From contig CAYUUP010000057.1 in the NCBI GenBank assembly GCA_964447925.1, positions 1 through 10,570 on the forward strand: DNA of 10,570 nt, read 5' to 3'. The notes under the pieces are model-generated. The model had not been told where the DNA came from. It worked only from the letters and a program-made list of their open reading frames with translations, and searched no databases. This document shows, in pieces, positions 1 through 5,794 of the stretch. How positions within the stretch are numbered: the stretch's first letter is position 1; the number at the start of each line of letters is the position of its first letter. Both the position numbers and the translations under genes were made by a program. This DNA is from CAYUUP01 sp964447925. Lineage in GTDB: Bacteria; Bacillota; Clostridia; Oscillospirales; Oscillospiraceae.

Positions 1-22
1 GATATTTTTTACCTCTAAACAC
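1..22 (-). CDS. rplA: 50S ribosomal protein L1, N-terminal fragment
   Basis: The first seven codons (GTG start at 22) read M-F-R-G-K-K-Y before the window ends. This matches the usual beginning of clostridial L1. A good Shine-Dalgarno, AAGGAGG at about 40-34, lies 10-11 nt upstream and overlaps the TAA stop of rplK. rplA follows rplK in nearly all bacteria, so position supports the call. L1 binds 23S rRNA at the L1 stalk and in many bacteria represses its own operon by binding the leader mRNA. Only 22 nt are visible, so the identity rests on these seven residues, the ribosome-binding site and synteny. Confidence 0.8.
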
Positions 23-37
23 GCTGATTCTACCTCC

Positions 38-475
38 TTAGTCTCCCACCACGACGCCCATAGAACGGGCAGTGCCTGCAATCATGGACATGGCGGCCTC
101 CAGGCTGGCGGCGTTCAGATCGGGCATCTTATGCTCAGCGATCTCCTGGAGGGCAGCGCGGCTGATAGTGGCCACCTTGGTCTTGTTTGGCACGCCGGAG
201 CCGGACTCAATATTGCACGCCTTTTTGATAAGGACGGCAGCGGGGGGTGTCTTGGTGACAAAGGTGAAGGAGCGGTCAGCGTAGACGGTGATGACCACAG
301 GGATAATCATGCCCACTTCGTTCTTGGTACGCTCGTTAAACTCCTTGGTGAAAGCTGCAATGTTGACGCCATGCTGGCCCAGAGCGGGACCTACAGGGGG
401 AGCCGGAGTGGCCTTGCCTGCGGGAATCTGGAGCTTCACATAGCCGGTAATTTTCTGCTTTTTAGGGGCAGCCAT
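38..475 (-). CDS. rplK: 50S ribosomal protein L11
   Basis: This 145-residue protein is close to the usual 141 or so for L11. The N-terminal domain carries the proline-rich motif GKATPAPPVGPALGQHGVNI (about residues 20-39), known in the family for the thiostrepton and GTPase-centre region. The C-terminal RNA-binding domain ends in the conserved GTARSMGV (about 134-141). L11 binds the GTPase-associated region of 23S rRNA at the base of the stalk and is needed for RelA-type stringent activation. The ATG at 475 is preceded by AGGAGG at 489-484 with 8 nt spacing, a strong site. It lies 37 nt after nusG, and the stop codon merges into the rplA ribosome-binding site, indicating co-transcription and coupling. 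Confidence 0.98.
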   Translation of the reverse strand: MAAPKKQKITGYVKLQIPAGKATPAPPVGPALGQHGVNIAAFTKEFNERTKNEVGMIIPVVITVYADRSFTFVTKTPPAAVLIKKACNIESGSGVPNKTKVATISRAALQEIAEHKMPDLNAASLEAAMSMIAGTARSMGVVVGD

Positions 476-489
476 GATAAAAACCTCCT

Positions 490-516
490 CTGATAGTTTT
501 CAATAAACCGGATCAG
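490..516 (-). promoter_or_regulatory. Hairpin abutting the rplK ribosome-binding site
   Basis: The nusG-rplK spacer can fold as RNA. A 5-bp outer stem (CUGAU/AUCAG, 516-512 with 494-490) is followed by an asymmetric internal loop (3 nt against 1 nt), a 4-bp inner stem (GUUU/AAAC, 499-496 with 508-505) and a 5-nt loop. The structure contains the nusG stop codon and ends one base before the AGGAGG of rplK. A leader hairpin bound by L1 is known upstream of rplK in other bacteria. This one is small, and its regulatory role is inference. Confidence 0.35.
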
Positions 517-1058
517 TGGCTGGTGATGTTCTCCACCTGATCCAAATCCAACTCGACGGAATTCTCCCGTCCGAACATATTAACGATAACATGAACCTTG
601 CTTTTCTCCAGGTCAACATCTTCCACAACACCTAGGAAGGATTCCAGTGCGCCGTAGGTGATACGCACCTGATCCCCTGGCTGATAGCCCACCTGGATCT
701 CACGCTTCTCCACACCCAGTGCGGCGACCTCTTCGGGGGAGAGGGGGATGGCCTTGATCTCTGACTTGATGTCGGAACCGACAAAGCCAGTGACGCCCCG
801 CACGTTGCGAACCACGTGCCAGCTTTCGTCAGTCATGATCATCTTCACCAAGACGTAACCGGGGAAGATTTTGCGCTCTACAGTCTTGGGGCCATCGTCG
901 TTATACTCCACCACGGTTTCTATGGGGATGCTGACCTCCTGAATGAGGTCATGCAGGTTGCGGCCCTCCACATGTTTCTGGATGGTGCTGGCAACGCTGT
1001 TTTCATAGCCGGAGTATGTGTGAACCACATACCACTGGGCAGTATCCATTTCACTCAT
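513..1058 (-). CDS. nusG: Transcription termination/antitermination factor NusG
   Basis: NusG binds elongating RNA polymerase, modulates pausing and Rho action, and couples transcription to translation. The 181-residue protein has the NGN domain (about 7-105), with QWYVVHTYSGYE at the start, the core FPGYVLVKM (65-73) and GVTGFVG (88-94). A C-terminal KOW domain (about 126-178) contains PGDQVRITYGALESFLGVVE and MFGRE. There is no domain II insertion. The ATG at 1058 has only a weak GGTGA-type site, but it lies 14 nt after the secE stop, so translation probably depends on coupling. A second ATG three codons inside is an alternative. secE-nusG adjacency is nearly universal. Confidence 0.97.
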   Translation of the reverse strand: MSEMDTAQWYVVHTYSGYENSVASTIQKHVEGRNLHDLIQEVSIPIETVVEYNDDGPKTVERKIFPGYVLVKMIMTDESWHVVRNVRGVTGFVGSDIKSEIKAIPLSPEEVAALGVEKREIQVGYQPGDQVRITYGALESFLGVVEDVDLEKSKVHVIVNMFGRENSVELDLDQVENITSH

Positions 1059-1072
1059 GAGCGGTCACCAGC

Positions 1073-1321
1073 TTAGTGGAACAGGTTAATGAGTGCCTTG
1101 ATCACCGCCGAAGCCAAGGCGTCGAATATCCAGATAAAGATACCAACGATGATGACACACGCGATGACAATCAGGGTGTTGTTGACCACCTGACTACCCG
1201 TGGGCCAGACGACCTTTTTTAACTCGCTCTTCATTTCCTTGAGCCAGCGGCCGATCCGTCCGAAAAAGCGCCTCACAGCGTTGGGCTTCTTCTCGCTTTT
1301 TTTTGTTGCTTTCTCTGCCAT
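1073..1321 (-). CDS. secE: Preprotein translocase subunit SecE
   Basis: SecE clamps SecY in the plasma-membrane SecYEG channel. This is the short, single-span Gram-positive form of 82 residues. It has a lysine-rich cytoplasmic N-terminus (2-30), the conserved amphipathic/hinge motif ELKKVVWPT (33-41), and one transmembrane helix (about 48-68, IVIACVIIVGIFIWIF). The ATG start at 1321 has a purine-rich stretch (AAGGAAAGG) farther upstream than ideal. It lies between rpmG (37 nt gap) and nusG (14 nt gap). The tRNA-Trp gene that often separates rpmG and secE in other Firmicutes is absent. Confidence 0.96.
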   Translation of the reverse strand: MAEKATKKSEKKPNAVRRFFGRIGRWLKEMKSELKKVVWPTGSQVVNNTLIVIACVIIVGIFIWIFDALASAVIKALINLFH

Positions 1322-1358
1322 AATGCTTGTTACACACCTTTCCTTTCAAATGCTGCCA

Positions 1359-1523
1359 TCACTTGGTCTCATCGTGGACGGTGTGCTTCCGGCAGAAGGG
1401 ACAATACTTGTTCATGTGCAGCCGATCAGGGCTGTTCTTCTTGTTCTTCTTGGTATTGTAATTTCTCTGCTTGCACTCGGAGCATCTCAGGGTGATTTTC
1501 ACCCGTGCGCCGGCTTTCGCCAT
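1359..1523 (-). CDS. rpmG: 50S ribosomal protein L33, zinc-ribbon type
   Basis: I start this gene at the ATG at 1523, giving 54 residues (MAKAGARVKI...). It is preceded by a near-perfect AAGGAGGT (1538-1531), and this is the normal L33 N-terminus and length. An in-frame ATG at 1580 would add 19 residues unlike any L33 and lies inside a leader hairpin, so I reject it. Two CxxC pairs, C14/C17 and C41/C44, mark the zinc-binding form. Many bacteria also carry a cysteine-free paralogue made under zinc starvation, but none is visible here. It is the first gene of the rpmG-secE-nusG-rplK-rplA unit, read from the promoter at 1775-1803. Confidence 0.97.
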   Translation of the reverse strand: MAKAGARVKITLRCSECKQRNYNTKKNKKNSPDRLHMNKYCPFCRKHTVHDETK

Positions 1524-1768
1524 AGTTGGCACCTCCTTAAAAATAGTTCTGCGCCGGAACCCGGCCCTCTGTGAGGACATCTACCGGTTCCAGCGCAACG
1601 ACAACAGCAGCTCGGCCATCCCTTGAGATGACGCGCCACGCCTTATGCGATTGGTTTCCGGCAGGTGGGCTGCCTCCCTGTTAGGCGGGATGACGGTGGG
1701 TTTCCGCTGCGAAGAGGGAATTTTACGCACTGAAGAATGCGCAAAAAGAAAGCCTTCTTCTCACAGGT
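1524..1768 (-). promoter_or_regulatory. Long structured 5' leader of the rpmG operon
   Basis: About 245 nt separate the predicted start point (near 1768) from the rpmG ATG, with no protein gene I can support. In transcript order, a 9-bp hairpin UUUUGCGCA/UGCGUAAAA (1746-1738 with 1729-1721) has the loop UUCUUCAG. That loop is complementary to an upstream GAAGAA (1760-1755), so an alternative pairing or pseudoknot is possible. GGCAG/CUGCC (1674-1670 with 1664-1660) competes with GCCU/AGGC pairing just upstream. The sequence GGAAACC occurs twice (1705-1699 and 1659-1653). CAUC/GAUG follows at 1630-1617, and a large terminator-like hairpin at 1550-1597 comes last. No T-box (GGUGG..ACCGC) or other riboswitch core is recognised. 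Ribosomal-protein autoregulation or attenuation is plausible but unproven. Confidence 0.5.
1550..1597 (-). terminator. Terminator-like hairpin (possible attenuator) before rpmG
   Basis: Twelve base pairs form between 1597-1586 and 1561-1550 (UGCGCUGGAACC with GGUUCCGGCGCA, one G-U pair). An inner CCUC/GAGG stem caps the structure. Four bases later comes UAUUUUU (1545-1539), then the rpmG Shine-Dalgarno. The distance to the U-run is longer than in a standard intrinsic terminator, so it may be a weak or conditional terminator, or simply leader structure. Confidence 0.4.
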
Positions 1769-1774
1769 GATGGT

Positions 1775-1803
1775 ATTATATCACATTCCAGCAGGCTTGT
1801 CAA
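1775..1803 (-). promoter_or_regulatory. Consensus sigma-A promoter of the rpmG-secE-nusG-rplK operon
   Basis: On the minus strand, TTGACA (1803-1798) and TATAAT (1780-1775) are separated by exactly 17 bp. All 12 consensus bases are present, with TG two bases upstream of the -10 hexamer partly fitting an extended -10. Transcription should start near 1768. The -35 box begins 12 nt after the ppk terminator arm. A very strong constitutive or growth-rate-controlled promoter fits a ribosomal-protein operon. Confidence 0.93.
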
Positions 1804-1814
1804 GGAAAATATCG

Positions 1815-1860
1815 GAAAAATGTAGGTTTGTCAATGATCATTGTAACACCTACATTTTTC
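1815..1860 (-). terminator. ppk: Inverted-repeat terminator spanning the ppk stop codon
   Basis: Perfect 13-bp arms (1848-1860 and 1815-1827, GAAAAATGTAGGT and its complement) flank a 20-nt spacer. The spacer itself contains the perfect palindrome CAATGATCATTG (1832-1843). The arms end in A-runs and T-runs, so either strand could read it as an intrinsic terminator. The 5' arm is translated as part of the last codons of ppk, and the stop (1833-1831) is in the loop. It separates ppx-ppk from the rpmG promoter. Confidence 0.75.
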
Positions 1861-3855
1861 CGCGAGATATGCCTGACTGTCCAATCCTGGCTCGCCAGAC
1901 TCCACCGGGCAGTAATTTCCCCAGGCATCCAACCGCCGTCCCTTCACGGTATCCCGCCATAAAAGCTCCAGATAGGCGCGAAGCCTGCGTCGGTGTTCCT
2001 CTGACTTCACCGGGCAGGCCACCTCCACCCGGCGGCAGAGGTTCCGATTCATCAAGTCGGCGGATGAGAGATAGACCCGCCCTTCATTCTCTCCGCCAAA
2101 GCAATAGATCCGGGAATGCTCCAGGAATCGCCCCACCACCGAACGCACCTCAATTTTCCTTCCCTGCTCTGGCTGTCCCGGCAGCAGGCAGCAAATACCT
2201 CGGATCAGCAGCCGCACTCTGGCCCCCTGCCTGGCGGCCTGTTCCAGGGCATCCATAACATCCGGGCAGTTCAGCCCATTGGCTTTCAGGAATATCTCTC
2301 CACCCATTCCCTTCTCTCCCTCCCTGTGAATCAGGTTCAACAGGGCAGGTAGCAGTCCCTCCGGCGCAACCAGCAGGGAGCGGTATACGCCAGTCAGCTC
2401 TCCCGACAAAAGCCGCCGGAAGAGCAGGCCGGCGTCTCTGCCGATGTCCTGATCGGCCGTCAGCAGGCAGAGATCGGTATACTGTCTTGCCGTCTTTTCA
2501 TTGTAGTTCCCAGTACCAATCTGGGTGATTGTGCGGAAGCCTCCCGGGACACGGCGGGTAATCAGGCAGACTTTTGCGTGACATTTCATCCCCTCTTGGC
2601 CGTAGACCACCTGGCAGCCCGCAGTCTCCAGCCGCTCCGCCCACTGTAGGTTATTCCTCTCATCAAAGCGGGCCCGCAGCTCTACCAGCGCCGTCACCTC
2701 TTTGCCGTTCTCAGCGGCGGCTGCTAGCCAGGCCGCCACACGGGAAGCGGGAGCCAACCGGTACAGCGTGATGCGGATGGAAACTACATTCTCATCTAAG
2801 GCCGCCTCCTGCAACAGCCGCAAGAATCCCTCCATCCCCTCGTAGGGATAGCAGATCAGCCTATCCCGGCTCTCCGTTTGCTCCATCACCGGTTTTTCCC
2901 GTTCTAACTCCGCTGGGAAGCGGGGCCGCAGAGTCGGCCAACATAGGGACTGTCGCTCTTCCGGCAGCAGTTCACGTCCCAGGCCCCCCACCCAACAGAG
3001 AGCCAGGGGCGTACTCTGTTGGAACACCTGTTCCTGGCTCAGTCCCAGTCGCTTACGCAGCAGGGCAACCAATCGGCTGTCTCCCCTGCCCTCAATTTCC
3101 AGACGCACTGGGGCCAGGCGATCTCGCTTCTTCAATGCCCGAACCATCCGTCGGCGGCAGTCTTCCTGTCCGGCAGCCAGGGGATTCTCCCAGGGCAGGT
3201 CACCGCTGCGGGTAACAGTCACGATGCTGGCAGTCTCCACCCGGCTGCCCCCAAAGCTGCCCTCTGCCTGGGCCAGCAGCAGCCGTTCCAGCCGCACATA
3301 GGAGAACCCCTCCCCCGGCAGAGTCAGGATAGGCCGCAGACACCGGGGCAGAGGGAGCAGTCCCAGCACCTGTTTTCCCTTTTTATCCCGGAGCAGGGCA
3401 GCCAGATAGAGAGCCTTGCTCTGCATATGAGGAAAGGGCTGACGGCCGGTCACTAGCTGGGGAGAAAGAAGGGGGTGTACCATGTGTTTCCAGTATTCAG
3501 CGCACCGCTTCTTTCGCTCTCCGCGCAGTTCCTCTGGCCGCTCCTCCCGGATGCCCATCGGTTCCAGACCAGCCATCACATCCCAGTATACCTGATCCCG
3601 CTCCTCCACCAGCCGGTGGGCAGCGGACAGCACATCTTCCAGTTCCTGAGAAGCTGTCACCTCCGGGCAGACTACCAGCCGTCGCAGCAGCCCTCCTACC
3701 CGTACCATAAAGAATTCGTCCAGATTCCGGCCGCAGATGTCCACAAAATTCAGCCGTTCCAGCAGAGGAACCGCCGGTGACTCTGCCTCCTGCAGCACCC
3801 GCCGGTCAAAGCGGAGCCAACTCAGTTCCCGGCTCTGCCGCCCAGCCTGTCCCAT
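1831..3855 (-). CDS. ppk: Polyphosphate kinase 1
   Basis: PPK1 reversibly transfers the ATP gamma-phosphate onto polyphosphate chains. The 674-residue protein is near the usual 690 or so. It shows the N-terminal RELSWLRFDRRV and NLDEFF (44-49; the Asn corresponds to a nucleotide-contacting residue in E. coli PPK). The phospholipase-D-like core has IRITLYR (360-366) and VELRARFDERNN (391-402). The autophosphorylated His in KCHAKVCLITRR is H426, followed by GTGNYNEKTARQYTD (448-461). The second domain has LIRGICCL (550-557) and FLEHSRIYCFGG, with the second conserved His at 580. The ATG at 3855 follows AGAGGGG. It overlaps the end of ppx by 34 nt in another frame, implying translational coupling. 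The last codons (CRCYNDH) form part of the terminator. No key residue is missing. Confidence 0.97.
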   Translation of the reverse strand: MGQAGRQSRELSWLRFDRRVLQEAESPAVPLLERLNFVDICGRNLDEFFMVRVGGLLRRLVVCPEVTASQELEDVLSAAHRLVEERDQVYWDVMAGLEPMGIREERPEELRGERKKRCAEYWKHMVHPLLSPQLVTGRQPFPHMQSKALYLAALLRDKKGKQVLGLLPLPRCLRPILTLPGEGFSYVRLERLLLAQAEGSFGGSRVETASIVTVTRSGDLPWENPLAAGQEDCRRRMVRALKKRDRLAPVRLEIEGRGDSRLVALLRKRLGLSQEQVFQQSTPLALCWVGGLGRELLPEERQSLCWPTLRPRFPAELEREKPVMEQTESRDRLICYPYEGMEGFLRLLQEAALDENVVSIRITLYRLAPASRVAAWLAAAAENGKEVTALVELRARFDERNNLQWAERLETAGCQVVYGQEGMKCHAKVCLITRRVPGGFRTITQIGTGNYNEKTARQYTDLCLLTADQDIGRDAGLLFRRLLSGELTGVYRSLLVAPEGLLPALLNLIHREGEKGMGGEIFLKANGLNCPDVMDALEQAARQGARVRLLIRGICCLLPGQPEQGRKIEVRSVVGRFLEHSRIYCFGGENEGRVYLSSADLMNRNLCRRVEVACPVKSEEHRRRLRAYLELLWRDTVKGRRLDAWGNYCPVESGEPGLDSQAYLAEKCRCYNDH

Positions 3856-4727
3856 AGATACCCCTCTCTCACACCATATCGGCTCACCGTGATTATTTCC
3901 GACTCCCCCGCCTCTGCCAGCCCTGCCAGCAACGTCAGTCCCGGTAGAATTGTGTGGAGCCGCCCCGGGCAGCAGGATACCAGCAGCCTGGCTCCTGCCC
4001 TATCCTGCCGGGAGAATTTCTCCAATAGCTTCTCCAGCTGCCAACGAGAAAAGCTCCGGCTCCCCTTTGGCAATCCAAAAGACTGTACCGCCAGGGAACG
4101 TGCGGCCCGGGCTGTCCCACCGATGCAGGTCAGCGTCCCTCCTTTGGTCCAATTTCCGGCAGAGGATCCGAAGAAGTCCGCTGCTCTCTGTCTCATGCAT
4201 TCCAGTTCCGCCGGAGCAGGATATAGCCTCTCCACACAATCCTGCCAGAGGCGCAGGGAACCAACAGGAAAACTCTCCCCTGCCGCCGCTTCTCCCTGCC
4301 GAAGTATGCTGACCTGAGTACTGCCGCCTCCGATGTCTGCCGCCAGACCATCCTCCAGAGGACAGTCCTGTCTGGCTCCCAGCACTCCCAGTCGGGCCTC
4401 CTCTCTGCCGGAGAGTACCTGGATTTTCCAGCCCGTCTGCTCCTCCATCCGGGCCACCGCTTCGCCGGTGTTGGTGATGTTCCGCAGGGACGCTGTTGCA
4501 AACACCGCCGGGTCGGACAGCCCAAGTTTCTTTAATATTCCTCCCAGCCTATCCAAAGCATTCCCTGCCCGCCGGATGCCATTTTCACTCAGCGCTCCCG
4601 TCTGCACATAGGCCGCCAGTCCTGCCGTCTCCTTCCAGGTCAGCAGCGTCTTGAAGCTCCTGCCTTCCACCTGATAGACGGACAGCCGAATATTGTTAGA
4701 GCCTATATCAATGACAGCTTGTCTCAT
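3822..4727 (-). CDS. ppx: Exopolyphosphatase / Ppx-GppA family phosphatase
   Basis: This family of ASKHA-fold enzymes removes terminal phosphate from polyphosphate or hydrolyses pppGpp. The 301-residue protein is the short two-subdomain form without the C-terminal extension of E. coli Ppx. Motifs are the phosphate-1 loop VIDIGSNNIRL (5-15), the catalytic-Glu motif LSGREEARLG (105-114, E109/E110), the phosphate-2 loop ADIGGGSTQVS (130-140), CIGGTARAA (201-209) and the C-terminal VSRYGVREGYL (281-291). The segment CCPGRLHTILPG (252-263) stands where homologues usually have an R-A-D/E-x-I type motif, so an acidic residue appears replaced. The ATG at 4727 has GGAGGGG upstream. Sequence alone cannot separate exopolyphosphatase from guanosine pentaphosphatase activity, but linkage to ppk favours polyphosphate. 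I see no convincing promoter in the 84 nt between the peptidase terminator and this gene. Confidence 0.93.
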   Translation of the reverse strand: MRQAVIDIGSNNIRLSVYQVEGRSFKTLLTWKETAGLAAYVQTGALSENGIRRAGNALDRLGGILKKLGLSDPAVFATASLRNITNTGEAVARMEEQTGWKIQVLSGREEARLGVLGARQDCPLEDGLAADIGGGSTQVSILRQGEAAAGESFPVGSLRLWQDCVERLYPAPAELECMRQRAADFFGSSAGNWTKGGTLTCIGGTARAARSLAVQSFGLPKGSRSFSRWQLEKLLEKFSRQDRAGARLLVSCCPGRLHTILPGLTLLAGLAEAGESEIITVSRYGVREGYLWDRLGGRAGN

Positions 4728-4810
4728 TGCTTTCCCCTCCGGCCTCTTTTCCGGGCAACGCCCTGGAGCTTGGCAAAATGCCGATGCAATAGTTTACCCG
4801 GAACGGACAC
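4728..4810 (-). other. Short ppx upstream region with two mini-hairpins
   Basis: Between the peptidase terminator and ppx the transcript could form GGCA-UUU-UGCC (4782-4772) and GGGC-GUU-GCCC (4763-4753). Both are short and lie 25 or more nt before the start codon. No -35/-10 pair of reasonable quality is visible, so the ppx promoter is unidentified. It may be weak, use another sigma factor, or rely on read-through of the terminator at 4811-4843. Confidence 0.3.
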
Positions 4811-4843
4811 AAAAAAATCCGCCCCAAAACGAGGCGGTTTTTT
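4811..4843 (-). terminator. Intrinsic terminator after the C39-like peptidase gene
   Basis: On the minus strand an A-run precedes CCGCCUC, a 6-nt loop, GGGGCGG and a run of seven T (4817-4811). The stem is 7 bp with one G-U pair, and flanking A/T pairing extends it. It begins 13 nt after the peptidase stop codon. The matching A-run and T-run on the other side could allow bidirectional use. Confidence 0.88.
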
Positions 4844-4856
4844 CGTCAATGTTCGG

Positions 4857-5684
4857 TTAACCGTAATAGACCAGCTTACTAAATTTTGGATACCGCTCCA
4901 TGACACCGGCCAAGGTGGCAGCCCGTCCAGCCGGATCGTTGACCAAGAAGCCACTGGCAGTCAACTCATCACCACCAGTATACCCTGTCACCAGCACATA
5001 GTGGGTGGTGGCCCCTTTGACGCACACCAGCACCGGGTTGCCCCGCTGGAGCTGCTTGTAGATGGCAGAGAGGTAATCGGTAGGACGGTAGGAATGGTAG
5101 CCAGAGGGCCAGCCAAGACAGCCGTCATCGTTAAAATAGAGATGTTCCACCATATAGGCAGGTGTATACTCCTCGCCAGTGCGGTAGGACTTGGCCATGG
5201 CCAAACAGGTAACCGCACAGCCACTGCTGCTCATAGTGTAGCTGGAGGCGCCAAGCCGCATGGTCTTCCAACGCTTGTCCCCCTGCCGATAGCTGACCAC
5301 ATCCATGGTGACGGCAGGATAGGCCGAAATGTTCTCTTCCGTCTCCGTCTCCGCTTCCGTCTCCGCTTCTGTCTCCGCTTCTGCTGCGTCCGCATCTGCC
5401 ACTGCCCTATCATAAACCTGCACAAGGTTAGAATCCACTATCTCTAATGAAATCAGACTGTACTCCGACTGAGCCGACTTTATCGCATCAGCCATAAAGC
5501 TCTCCACATCATAGCCCAGGGCAGTCAGCGTCAATTCCCCCGCCAACAGGACCTCAGTGTCCTGTTCCGCTTCCTCCTGAATGGCGGAAGCGGGCAAAGT
5601 TACGTCAATAAACAGAGACAGAACCACCGCCAACACAGTAGCCAGGGTAATCAATTTTTGTGACATTGAGCGATACGTATGCAC
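4857..5684 (-). CDS. Secreted C39-like (papain-fold) cysteine peptidase
   Basis: The GTG start at 5684 is chosen because GGGAGGTGG lies just upstream. An ATG at 5666 (MSQKLI...) is possible. The 275-residue protein starts with a signal peptide: basic n-region, hydrophobic LITLATVLAVVLSLFIDVTL and a likely cleavage after ASA (32-34). Residues 35-100 form an unassigned acidic region, and 102-117 is an EAET repeat linker. Residues 130-275 form a Peptidase_C39_2-type domain. It has the oxyanion Gln in YRQGDKRW (Q134), the nucleophile in SSSGCAVTCLAMAKSY (C156), the His in THYVLVTGY (H228) and the Asn-Asp in FLVNDPAG (249-250). All triad positions are present, so an active enzyme is likely. It acts outside the cell or at the envelope on an unknown substrate. 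There is no neighbouring ABC transporter or bacteriocin precursor, so a bacteriocin-processing role is not supported. It has its own promoter and terminator. Confidence 0.82.
   Translation of the reverse strand: MHTYRSMSQKLITLATVLAVVLSLFIDVTLPASAIQEEAEQDTEVLLAGELTLTALGYDVESFMADAIKSAQSEYSLISLEIVDSNLVQVYDRAVADADAAEAETEAETEAETETEENISAYPAVTMDVVSYRQGDKRWKTMRLGASSYTMSSSGCAVTCLAMAKSYRTGEEYTPAYMVEHLYFNDDGCLGWPSGYHSYRPTDYLSAIYKQLQRGNPVLVCVKGATTHYVLVTGYTGGDELTASGFLVNDPAGRAATLAGVMERYPKFSKLVYYG
5341..5382 (-). repeat. 12-bp tandem repeat encoding an acidic EAET linker
   Basis: Three near-identical 12-bp units (5347-5358, 5359-5370, 5371-5382) plus a half unit (5341-5346) encode EAET-EAET-EAET-ET in the peptidase. 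The 12-bp length preserves frame, so unit gain or loss by slippage would only lengthen or shorten the linker between the N-terminal region and the catalytic domain. Confidence 0.85.
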
Positions 5685-5713
5685 AGATCCACCTCCCGGA
5701 ATTGTAATTATTT

Positions 5714-5727
5714 GTAACAGATGTTAC
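5714..5727. promoter_or_regulatory. Operator-like palindrome at the peptidase start point
   Basis: GTAACA and TGTTAC (5714-5719 and 5722-5727) form an inverted repeat with a 2-bp centre. It starts one base downstream of the -10 hexamer, over the predicted transcription start. This is a classical repressor position. A further half-site-like TGTTACA occurs near 5850. No regulator gene is in the window, so the cognate protein is unknown. Confidence 0.45.
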
Positions 5728-5728
5728 T

Positions 5729-5757
5729 ACTTTACTACAATCCGGCAGGCTTGTCAA
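5729..5757 (-). promoter_or_regulatory. Sigma-A promoter of the C39-like peptidase gene
   Basis: TTGACA (5757-5752) and TAAAGT (5734-5729) are separated by 17 bp. The start should be near 5722, giving a leader of about 38 nt. The -35 and upstream half of the spacer are identical over 15 nt to the rpmG promoter. The -10 differs from consensus at two positions, so basal strength should be lower. Confidence 0.8.
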
Positions 5758-5777
5758 GGGTTTTTGCGAAATTTTTG

Positions 5778-5794
5778 TGTAGAAAATTGTAGAA
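5778..5794. promoter_or_regulatory. Direct repeat upstream of the peptidase promoter
   Basis: TGTAGAA occurs at 5778-5784 and 5788-5794, one helical turn apart. A third TTGTA lies at 5797-5801. The repeats are about 20-40 bp upstream of the -35 box, where an OmpR-type response regulator or another tandem-binding activator could sit. The stretch is AT-rich and the repeat short, so chance is possible. The rest of the 251-nt region 5685-5935 holds only the promoter, this repeat, the palindrome, a CAGCA-TT-TGCTG dyad (5830-5841) and the ysxC terminator. I see no gene in it. Confidence 0.3.

Noticed and set aside
1322..1358. tRNA-Trp expected between rpmG and secE
   Set aside because: The gap is only 37 nt, too short for a tRNA.
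1524..1580. Extended rpmG start at 1580 adding 19 residues
   Set aside because: The extra residues do not resemble L33, the ATG lies inside a hairpin, and the ATG at 1523 has a far better ribosome-binding site and gives the family length.
1524..1768. T-box or tRNA in the rpmG leader
   Set aside because: No T-box core (GGUGG...ACCGC type) and no tRNA T-loop (GTTCRANNC) in a cloverleaf context. The GGTTCC segment pairs within a plain hairpin instead.
1737..2258. Plus-strand open frame of 173 codons across the rpmG promoter and ppk 3' end
   Set aside because: It runs over a perfect minus-strand promoter and terminator and opposite conserved ppk sequence. The product looks random and proline/arginine-rich.
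5747..5757. Shared promoter block as the end of an inserted repeat element
   Set aside because: The identity stops within the promoter spacer and just upstream of -35. There are no terminal repeats or target duplications around either copy.
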